Assembly: GCA_023418925.1 (NCBI GenBank)
Contig: JAEZYS010000005.1
Location: 47,370 to 111,369 of the forward strand
DNA length: 64,000 nucleotides
DNA from: Bacillota bacterium
GTDB taxonomy: Bacteria > Bacillota > Clostridia > Oscillospirales > Ruminococcaceae
Reading direction: 5' to 3'
Below, piece after piece: positions 28,305 through 35,316 of the stretch. The notes below the pieces were generated by a model, which was given only the letters and a program-made list of their open reading frames with translations, had not been told where the DNA came from and made no database searches. Every line of letters starts with the position of its first letter. The first letter of the stretch is position 1. Both the position numbers and the translations under genes were made by a program.

Positions 28305-30058
28305 TGAAAAGCAGTAAATCCGTTCTTTCAAGACTTCTTGAATATACTAAACCATATAAGTTGTTTCTTGTAACTGCAATAATTTCAGCAATTATCAGCG
28401 TAATCCTTTCATTGCTTGTTCCTGTATTCATAGGACAGGCTGTTGACCTTATCGTTAGTAAGGGTAACGTAAATTTTGCTCAGTTGCCTCCAATACTGAT
28501 TAAGCTTGCTGTTACAGCGGTTGCTTCTGCAATCTTTCTTTGGATAATGACAGCCTGCACAAACAGGATAACTTACAATACAGTCAAGGATATTAGAAAT
28601 GATATTTACAGAAAGCTTAATATTGTTCCGCTTAGCTATTCTGACAGAACACCTCACGGCGATATTATAAGCAGAATAATCAACGATGTTGACCAGATTT
28701 CAGATGGACTTCTACAAGGCTTTTCACAGCTTCTTACAGGTGTTGTTACCATTCTTGGAACGATAGTATTTATGCTAAGTATTAATGTAAAGCTGGGACT
28801 TGTAGTTATTCTTATTACCCCTCTTTCATTGTTTGTTGCATGGTTTATTACAAAAATATCTCACGGAATGTTCAGGGAACAAGCTAAAGTAAAAGGTGAG
28901 ATAGGTGCTTTTGTAGATGAACTTATTGGAAATCAAAAGGTTGTAAAAGCATTTTCATATGAAGATGAATCACAGGCAAAGTTTGAGGAGATAAATGCCA
29001 GACTTTATAAATGCGGAGTCAAAGCGCAGTTTTATTCTGCTCTGACAAACCCGACAACAAGATTTGTAAACGGAATTGTTTATGCAGCAGTAGGAGTTTT
29101 TGGCGCTATTTCAATTGTCAATGGTGCTCCTGATGCTGTTTCTATTGGTGAAATTGCAACATTTTTAAACTATGCAAACCAGTATACAAAGCCATTTAAT
29201 GAAATTACTGGTGTTATAACAGAACTGCAATATGCATTTTCATCTGCAAGACGTGTTTTTGCAGTGCTTGATGAAGAAGTTGAAATTTCTGATAGAGACA
29301 ATATGACCCTTAACGAATGCAATGGATCAGTTGCTATTTCAGGCGTTGACTTCTGTTACAATCCAGATGTTCCGCTTATTGAGAATCTGAACCTTAATAT
29401 AAATCCGGGTCAGAGAATAGCAATTGTAGGTCCTACTGGATGTGGAAAGACAACCCTTATCAATTTGCTTATGCGTTTCTATGATGTTAAGGGTGGAAGT
29501 ATCAAGACCAGTGGTGTTGATATAAGAAAGCTGAAACGTGACAACCTTCGTTTAATGTACGGAATGGTTATGCAGGAAACATGGATTTTTACCGGAACGA
29601 TTAAAGAGAATATTGCTTACGGTCGCCCTGACGCTACTGATGAGGAAATAATTCAGGCGGCAAAGATGGCTCATGCACATAGTTTTATCAAGCGTCTGCC
29701 TGACGGATATAATACAATTGTTTCAGAGAATGGCGGGGTGCTCTCGCAAGGACAGAAACAGCTGCTTTCCATTGCACGAATAATGCTGACAAGTCCTCCG
29801 ATGCTTATTCTTGACGAGGCAACATCAAGCATAGATACAATGACGGAGCAGAGAATTCAGAAAGCCTTTGCAAAGCTTATGAAGGGCAGAACAAGCTTTA
29901 TTATTGCACACAGACTTTCTACAATCAAGGACGCTGACATAATTCTTGTTATGAAAAGCGGGCATATAATTGAGCAGGGGAGCCACGAAGAACTGCTTGC
30001 AAAGAAAGGATTTTATGCTGATCTCTATAACTCACAGTTTGAACAGGCGGCAGGATAA
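28304..30058 (+). CDS. ABC exporter half-transporter with consensus ATP site
   Basis: Second subunit of the heterodimeric exporter, 584 residues. It has a six-helix membrane domain, Walker A GPTGCGKTT, signature LSQGQKQL, Walker B ending MLILDEATSSID with the catalytic glutamate, and switch histidine IIAHRLS. Composite sites in the dimer would therefore be one active and one degenerate. The one-base overlap with the gene before it (TAATG) indicates coupled translation and 1:1 assembly. A terminator follows at once. No regulator lies beside the pair. Confidence 0.93.
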   Translation: MKSSKSVLSRLLEYTKPYKLFLVTAIISAIISVILSLLVPVFIGQAVDLIVSKGNVNFAQLPPILIKLAVTAVASAIFLWIMTACTNRITYNTVKDIRNDIYRKLNIVPLSYSDRTPHGDIISRIINDVDQISDGLLQGFSQLLTGVVTILGTIVFMLSINVKLGLVVILITPLSLFVAWFITKISHGMFREQAKVKGEIGAFVDELIGNQKVVKAFSYEDESQAKFEEINARLYKCGVKAQFYSALTNPTTRFVNGIVYAAVGVFGAISIVNGAPDAVSIGEIATFLNYANQYTKPFNEITGVITELQYAFSSARRVFAVLDEEVEISDRDNMTLNECNGSVAISGVDFCYNPDVPLIENLNLNINPGQRIAIVGPTGCGKTTLINLLMRFYDVKGGSIKTSGVDIRKLKRDNLRLMYGMVMQETWIFTGTIKENIAYGRPDATDEEIIQAAKMAHAHSFIKRLPDGYNTIVSENGGVLSQGQKQLLSIARIMLTSPPMLILDEATSSIDTMTEQRIQKAFAKLMKGRTSFIIAHRLSTIKDADIILVMKSGHIIEQGSHEELLAKKGFYADLYNSQFEQAAG

Positions 30059-30062
30059 AAAT

Positions 30063-30108
30063 ACAAGGCTGTTTTATGTTAGTCATAAAACAGCCTTGTA
30101 TTTTTATA
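30063..30108 (+). terminator. Terminator after the ABC exporter pair
   Basis: A 16-bp stem (ACAAGGCTGTTTTATG with CATAAAACAGCCTTGT) is followed by ATTTTTATATTTT. Confidence 0.9.
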
Positions 30109-30228
30109 TTTTATTGCCTTATATATGCCTTGAGACTCAATGAACTCCTTAAGATATTCCTTTGCACTTTATGCCCTTTATTAAGGTTGATCCTGTTTTT
30201 TAAAGTTTTCTTTATTGTTATCAATATA

Positions 30229-31719
30229 CTATGCAATTTTGCCAAAGCTGGTTACTAAATCATAAATGTATATTGCCATCATTATGTACATACATAGGGA
30301 TGTAAACAGAATAGGGAATGTTCTGCGCTTGTGGTATTCAGTATAGCTTGGGAAATGTATTTTTCCTTTAACAAAAAGGATAATTATCGTGATTAATCCA
30401 CCAATAAAGAATAAGACACCAAGTCCAAGATAAAAAATATTTCCTGCTTCCTCATTATACAAACTGATTATTTCTGATAAAGATGCAAACAGATTATTTA
30501 TCATGTGGCATATTATTGCAGGTACAATAGATCCTGATTTTATGGTAATATATCCGAGTATTATTCCAAGCAGAATTCCAAGTACCATCTGATATGGATT
30601 TCCATGCATGATTCCGAAAATAAATGCAGAGAAGAAAATTGCAAAACGCTGGCTTATTTTTGAAGCAGCTTTAAGAACAACACCTCTGTACAGCATTTCT
30701 TCAGCAATTGGTGCAAGAATTACTGCTGCAAAGAAATTTGCAGCCTGGGGCCAGAAACCTGGACTGATATCATATTCAATGCTGGTTACTTCAATTCCAA
30801 TTGAGTTAAAAACATTCATAAGGAACATGCTTATAAATGTACTTACCTGCTGGAAACATAAAATACATATAGCTGCGCAAAGAACAAATTTACCTGAAAA
30901 GCCCTTGAACTTAATCAGTTCCTTAGATTTAGTTTTTGTTATTGCATTGTATATAAAGAAAATGCAGATACTTGCAATTGCAGGTGTCCATGTGTAAGCA
31001 ACTACTTCCCAAAACTGCATAATCTGAACTTCACCATCAAATGCTTCCCTGTATTCATATATATTGCCATAGTTATATATTGAGAACAACGTTACAAAGA
31101 AAATAACAAGTCCATACATAAGTGCATATTGAGCAATTAAGGCTCCGCCAATACCGTTGAATATTTTTCTTATGCCACGCCTTTCCTCAACTGTTGTACT
31201 TGAAGCCGGTTTGGTAGGATAAAAGGGTGCAACCCCAGAATCAGCGTATCCATGTACCTGCTGATTGCTGTTATAAGGCTGGTTGTAACTTTGATATTGC
31301 TGTTGATTATTGTAATGAGGCTGATTGTAACTTTGATATTGCTGCTGATTATTGTTATAAGGCTGATTGTAACTTTGATATTGCTGATTATTGTTATAAG
31401 GCTGATTGTAGTTTTGGTATTGCTGTTGATTATTGTTATAAGGCTGATTGTAGTTTTGGTATTGCTGCTGATTATTGTTATAAGGCTGGTTGTAACTCTG
31501 GTATTGCTGCTGATTATTGTTATAAGGCTGATTGAAACTCTGGTATTGCTGTTGATTATTGTTATATGGTTGATAGCCTTGGTTTTGCAGGCTGAAATTT
31601 GTTTGCTGTTGCTGATTATCCTGTTGAACAGGTGTATTGCTGTATTGTGTTGCAGGGTTTGAATTTTTAATCTCATTAAGTCGCGTATTGTCGTTTTGAT
31701 CAAAAAAGTTATTTTCCAT
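30229..31719 (-). CDS. CPBP intramembrane metalloprotease with Q/N/Y-rich repeat N-terminus
   Basis: Membrane protein of 496 residues. Residues about 48-157 are near-perfect 14-residue repeats of the type YNQPYNNNQQQYQS, low-complexity and prion-like, and presumably cytosolic. From about residue 190 there are some eight transmembrane segments with the CPBP (CAAX protease/bacteriocin-processing) motifs: EEMLYRG, FGIMHGN and HMINNLF. The family includes prenyl-protein and peptide processing or self-immunity proteins. The ATG overlaps the lexA stop (TAATG), so it is translationally coupled to the SOS repressor. The function of the repeat is unknown. Confidence 0.85.
   Translation of the reverse strand: MENNFFDQNDNTRLNEIKNSNPATQYSNTPVQQDNQQQQTNFSLQNQGYQPYNNNQQQYQSFNQPYNNNQQQYQSYNQPYNNNQQQYQNYNQPYNNNQQQYQNYNQPYNNNQQYQSYNQPYNNNQQQYQSYNQPHYNNQQQYQSYNQPYNSNQQVHGYADSGVAPFYPTKPASSTTVEERRGIRKIFNGIGGALIAQYALMYGLVIFFVTLFSIYNYGNIYEYREAFDGEVQIMQFWEVVAYTWTPAIASICIFFIYNAITKTKSKELIKFKGFSGKFVLCAAICILCFQQVSTFISMFLMNVFNSIGIEVTSIEYDISPGFWPQAANFFAAVILAPIAEEMLYRGVVLKAASKISQRFAIFFSAFIFGIMHGNPYQMVLGILLGIILGYITIKSGSIVPAIICHMINNLFASLSEIISLYNEEAGNIFYLGLGVLFFIGGLITIIILFVKGKIHFPSYTEYHKRRTFPILFTSLCMYIMMAIYIYDLVTSFGKIA
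31248..31575. repeat. 42-bp in-frame tandem repeats
   Basis: About seven to eight tandem units of 42 bp (one of 39 bp) inside the CPBP gene, each coding 14 residues rich in Gln, Asn, Tyr and Pro. Units differ by few bases, suggesting recent slippage, so copy number probably varies between strains. Confidence 0.9.
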
Positions 31720-32297
31720 TATAAATACCTCACAACTGCAATTACCTTGCCTAAGATTTGGCAGTTATCAACTATAATAGGATCCATTGTGTCATTTTCA
31801 GGCTGAAGTCTGTAGTGGTTGTTCTCCTTGTAAAATCTTTTTACAGTAGCCTCTTCACCGTCAACAAGTGCTGCAATTATATCTCCGTTATTTGCAGTAG
31901 ACATTTGTTCAATAATAACAATATCTCCGTCAAGTATACCTGCCTTAATCATGCTTTCGCCCCTTACTTTCAGTGCGAAAAGCTCTCCGCTGTGAGATCT
32001 GTTATCCTGAATATTAATGTATTCAGAAATATTCTGAATAGCGGTTATAGGTGTGCCGGCTGTAATTGTTCCTACAACAGGAATTCTTTGTGCACCCTTT
32101 CCTGAAAGCTTGATAGCTCTGTTTCTGCCATCCATTTTTTCGAGATAACCTTCTTCAACGAGAGTATTGACATACCTTGCTGCAGTTGAAGTTGATTTGA
32201 TATCAAGTTCTGCGCAGATTTCCCTGATTGACGGTGGTATTCCGTCAACACTTCTTTTTTGAATATATTCGTATACGCGCAATAATTTTTCGTTCAT
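31719..32297 (-). CDS. lexA: LexA SOS repressor
   Basis: Represses DNA-damage genes and cleaves itself when RecA is activated. The 192 residues have a winged helix-turn-helix (PPSIREICAELDIKSTSTAARYVNTL), a cleavage site Ala80-Gly81 (GTITAGTP), and the catalytic pair Ser115 (RGESMIKAG) and Lys153 (EATVKRFY). The length is slightly below that of B. subtilis LexA. Its last base overlaps the start of the CPBP protease gene. murC ends about 110 bases upstream; a hairpin (ATTCTTGC/GCAAGAAT) lies in that gap. I saw no clear LexA box in front of it. Confidence 0.95.
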   Translation of the reverse strand: MNEKLLRVYEYIQKRSVDGIPPSIREICAELDIKSTSTAARYVNTLVEEGYLEKMDGRNRAIKLSGKGAQRIPVVGTITAGTPITAIQNISEYINIQDNRSHSGELFALKVRGESMIKAGILDGDIVIIEQMSTANNGDIIAALVDGEEATVKRFYKENNHYRLQPENDTMDPIIVDNCQILGKVIAVVRYL

Positions 32298-32408
32298 TTT
32301 TAATATTCATTCCTTTCTGGATTTGTGTCAGTTCTTTGAAAGCAGAAAATTCATCTCTGCCATTCTTGCACAAAGGGTATAAAGCTTACGCAAGAATTTT
32401 TTCACTTG

Positions 32409-33809
32409 CTAATCATTCATACTATTTTTAAGTTTTTTTAGTATTGTTTTAGCTGCTTTATTTATGTCACCGCATCCAAGAGTGATTATAAGATCACCAC
32501 TGCGGGCATTTCTACATATATAATCTGTAACAAGATCAAAGCTTTTGTCATGGTCTTCTTCATCAAAATATACACATCCGTCAATTTTACTGCCAAGATC
32601 CTTAGAGTAGATATTGCAAGTGTTTTTCTCTCTTGAACCCATAATGGCAGTAAGCACACATTTATCGGCTATTGATAAAGCTTCTGCAAATTCATTCAGA
32701 AGTATTAATGTTCTTGAATAGGTAAAAGGCTGGAACACTGCCCACACATTATTATATCCCATCTGCATTGCTGCATTTAGTGTAACAGTAATTTCAGCAG
32801 GGTGGTGAGCATAGTCATCAACAACTGTGATTCCGTTTACTTCACCGTATTTTTCAAAACGTCTTCCAGCACCTCTGAAATCAAAAAGTCCCTTTGCAAT
32901 ATTTTCACCGCTTACACCCGCAAAGTAGGAGGCTGCCCCTGCAGCAACGGCATTGATAATATTGTGCTTGCCGGGAACATTAAGTGTAATTCTGCTGACT
33001 GCTTCACCTCTATGCATAAGGGTGAAAGAAGTCTGCATGCCGCTGATATAATCAGTATCAGCAGGGTACCAATCATTTTTATTGGTTTTGCCAAAGGTTA
33101 TAATTTTACTTTTATCAATACCTTCAACAGCTTTCATAGAGTTATCATCATCTCCGTTTACGAAAACAGCTTTTGTTGTATTTTCAGCAAACTTATGAAA
33201 TGATTTTATTATGTTGTCAACGGTCTTGAAATAGTCAAGATGGTCTGCATCTATATTAAGTATAACCGAAATATCAGGATACAGCTTTAAGAATGTGTCA
33301 ACAAATTCGCAGGCCTCACAAACCATAATATCAGATTTTCCGACTCTGCCGCTTCCATGTATAAGAGGAAGCTTTCCCCCGATAACAACGCTAATATCTA
33401 TGTTGCTTTTTAAGAGAATTTGTGTTATCATAGAAGATGTTGTTGTTTTCCCATGAGTACCGCTTACACATATTGCATTATCATACCAGCTTGTAACAAT
33501 TCCTAGCAATTCACTGCGTTCAAGAACAGGAACTCCACTTGATTTTGCAGCGACTAATTCAGGATTATCTGCCATGATAGCAGCTGTGTGGACAATTAAG
33601 TCTGCACCTTCAATGTTTTCTGATTTCTGTCCGACAAAAACAGGAATACTCATATCACGGACAGCCTGAAGAGTATCAGTTTCATTGTTGTCAGAGCCTG
33701 TCAGATAATATCCTTCAGCATGCAGAATCTGCGCCAACGGATACATCCCAGAGCCTCCGATGCCAATAAAATGGATATGTTTTTTTCCTTTAAGTAGGTC
33801 CTTATCCAA
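32409..33809 (-). CDS. murC: UDP-N-acetylmuramate-L-alanine ligase
   Basis: Adds L-alanine to UDP-MurNAc in peptidoglycan precursor synthesis. The 466 residues include the N-terminal Rossmann motif HFIGIGGSGMYPLAQIL, the ATP loop GTHGKTTTSSM, and later DYAHHPAEI. The order of the three Mur ligase domains and the length are normal. The start is TTG at 33809, preceded by GCGAGGTG. It is separated from other cell-wall genes here, and its downstream neighbour is lexA. Confidence 0.95.
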   Translation of the reverse strand: MDKDLLKGKKHIHFIGIGGSGMYPLAQILHAEGYYLTGSDNNETDTLQAVRDMSIPVFVGQKSENIEGADLIVHTAAIMADNPELVAAKSSGVPVLERSELLGIVTSWYDNAICVSGTHGKTTTSSMITQILLKSNIDISVVIGGKLPLIHGSGRVGKSDIMVCEACEFVDTFLKLYPDISVILNIDADHLDYFKTVDNIIKSFHKFAENTTKAVFVNGDDDNSMKAVEGIDKSKIITFGKTNKNDWYPADTDYISGMQTSFTLMHRGEAVSRITLNVPGKHNIINAVAAGAASYFAGVSGENIAKGLFDFRGAGRRFEKYGEVNGITVVDDYAHHPAEITVTLNAAMQMGYNNVWAVFQPFTYSRTLILLNEFAEALSIADKCVLTAIMGSREKNTCNIYSKDLGSKIDGCVYFDEEDHDKSFDLVTDYICRNARSGDLIITLGCGDINKAAKTILKKLKNSMND

Positions 33810-34029
33810 TATTTATACACCTCGCATAATAATGTGACAGAAAATTTATAACAATTTCCTTATTCATTAAGAAATAGTTCAGATTATAACAGTATACTAC
33901 TATTTGTGAAATAAATAAATAGTTGTTTTCCACTGTATATATTACCATAAAATGATTCATAATATCTGTGTAAGCAAACTTTTTAACAATTTCCAATGTA
34001 ATCAATTTTTTTAAGGAGGACGTTATTTA
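33810..34029. promoter_or_regulatory. Divergent region between murC and spoVG
   Basis: AT-rich 220 bases. A TATAAT preceded 16 bases earlier by TTCACA on the minus strand could drive murC. For spoVG only the ribosome-binding site AAGGAGG is clear; no SigH-type promoter was visible by eye. Confidence 0.4.
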
Positions 34030-34326
34030 ATGAACATCACAGACATCAAAATCAGAAAGATTATCCCAGAGGGAAGACTTCGTTCCGTAATTTCAATTAC
34101 AATTGATAACATGGTTGCTATACATGATATCAAGGTAGTGCAGGGCGATGAAAGATTATTCGTTGCAATGCCAAGCCGTAAGGACGAGAGCGGCATTTAC
34201 AGGGATATCGTACACCCTATTTCTCCTGAATCAAGACAGCTTATTGAAGGCCAGATATTAGACGCTTACGTTCGTCATATCGAGCAGATGCAGGCAGAAG
34301 AAGAGGCAGAAGAAGCAGGTCTGTAA
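34030..34326 (+). CDS. spoVG: Septation/regulatory protein SpoVG
   Basis: Small RNA- and DNA-binding regulator of sporulation, division and surface traits in Firmicutes. The 98 residues match the family throughout: MNITDIKIRKI, LRSVISITIDN, FVAMPSRKDESG and DIVHPISPESR, with an acidic C-terminal tail. AAGGAGGACGTTATTTA precedes the ATG. It is a single gene followed by a long rod-like hairpin that ends in nine T residues. Confidence 0.97.
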   Translation: MNITDIKIRKIIPEGRLRSVISITIDNMVAIHDIKVVQGDERLFVAMPSRKDESGIYRDIVHPISPESRQLIEGQILDAYVRHIEQMQAEEEAEEAGL

Positions 34327-34336
34327 TAAAGCAGGT

Positions 34337-34437
34337 ATAACCGGCGGATACAGGGACAGACCGCAGAATGGAAAATCCGTATAGATTTGCGGATTTCCGG
34401 AATGCGGTGCTCCTTTATCTGCCGGTTATTTTTTTTT
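34337..34437 (+). terminator. Long rod-like hairpin with T9, end of spoVG and overlapping the Nudix gene
   Basis: Outer arms ATAACCGGC and GCCGGTTAT enclose nested paired segments (GATA/TATC, ACCGCA/TGCGGT, GGAAA-ATCCG/CGGAT-TTCC), forming an interrupted rod of about 95 bases, then nine T residues. It is far longer than a usual terminator. The last codons of the convergent Nudix gene lie in its 3' arm. Confidence 0.75.
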
Positions 34438-34969
34438 CATTTAGAAGCAGATATGCCTTTAATATAGCAGTCTGTGTCTTGCCATCTTTTATTTCATTGT
34501 CCATAACCATTTTTACTGCATCATCAATTTTGACAGGAATTACATCAAGGAATTCATCACTGTCAAGATTCTGTGACTCAAATTTAAGTCCCATAGCTAA
34601 ATAAATATGAATTTTTTCTGATAAATATGCCACGGAAGGATAGCTTACGCCAAGATATTCAAACTTTTTACAAACAGCACCGGTTTCTTCCTTTAACTCA
34701 CGAAGTCCGGCGTCACGGTGATCTTCATTTTTTTCAAGCTTACCTGCCGGTAATTCAAGTAGGGCTTCGCTGAATGGATATCTGAACTGTTTTACAAGAA
34801 GAATTTCGTTTTTATCTGTCAATGCAACAACGCATACGCCGCCATTATGAACAACAAGCTCCCTTGTAACGATTTCCCCGTTTTCAAGTTCAGCTTTATC
34901 TTTTTTTACCGTAATAATTTTACCTTCATAAATTGTTTCGGAACTGATGGTTTTCTCAAAAAGATGCAT
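34415..34969 (-). CDS. Nudix hydrolase, ADP-ribose pyrophosphatase-like
   Basis: Hydrolyses nucleoside diphosphate sugars, most likely ADP-ribose. The 184 residues contain a complete Nudix box (GKLEKNEDHRDAGLRELKEETG, residues 76-97) preceded by LLVKQFRYPFSEALLELPA, typical of the NudF/YqkG group. The C-terminal codons (NEKKITGR) are formed by the 3' arm of the spoVG terminator. The promoter at 35009-35037 has a LexA-like but imperfect GAACATTTGTTG next to it. Confidence 0.88.
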   Translation of the reverse strand: MHLFEKTISSETIYEGKIITVKKDKAELENGEIVTRELVVHNGGVCVVALTDKNEILLVKQFRYPFSEALLELPAGKLEKNEDHRDAGLRELKEETGAVCKKFEYLGVSYPSVAYLSEKIHIYLAMGLKFESQNLDSDEFLDVIPVKIDDAVKMVMDNEIKDGKTQTAILKAYLLLNEKKITGR

Positions 34970-35008
34970 TTACAGGTCCTCCTATTACTACAACAAATGT
35001 TCTTATTA

Positions 35009-35037
35009 ATTATATCATACATTTTTACTGGAAACAA
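35009..35037 (-). promoter_or_regulatory. Promoter of the Nudix gene
   Basis: TTGTTT, 17 bases, TATAAT on the minus strand. A near-palindrome GAACATTTGTTG lies at about the transcription start. Confidence 0.6.
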
Positions 35038-35187
35038 GAGCAAATTTAACTTTTCTTAACTTCTGTATAAATTGTATATAAATTGTAATTAAACTGTTGT
35101 TGTATTTACAATTTATATATGTTATATTAATTATTGTGTCTGCTGATAATAATTTATCGGTGATGTTCTGAATTTTTGCTTGTTGTA

Positions 35188-35216
35188 TTGTAAATATAAA
35201 TAAAATAAATTATAAT
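35188..35216 (+). promoter_or_regulatory. Promoter upstream of the yfhO-like gene
   Basis: TTGTAA, 17 bases, TATAAT on the plus strand. A second possible pair (TTGTAT, 17 bases, TATATT) lies about 90 bases upstream. The rest of 34970-35316 holds no gene. Confidence 0.6.
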
Positions 35217-35316
35217 AATATAGAAAACTATCGGACAGCACAGATATTTTTACTATAACATATTGGAAGCTGTAATTTCAATAACCAAAACATCATAATG
35301 AATTGGAGGAAAGTCA

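Noticed and set aside
31227..31662. Regular spaced repeats that could suggest a CRISPR array or repeat-rich peptide ORFs on the plus strand
   Set aside because: The repeats are in frame with the CPBP protease, code for Gln/Asn/Tyr-rich units, and have no unique spacers; the plus-strand frames are shadows of that gene.
34990..35003. LexA-type SOS box (GAACATTTGTTG) at the Nudix promoter
   Set aside because: The palindrome is imperfect, and the clostridial box of this organism cannot be fixed from the window, since none was seen at lexA itself.
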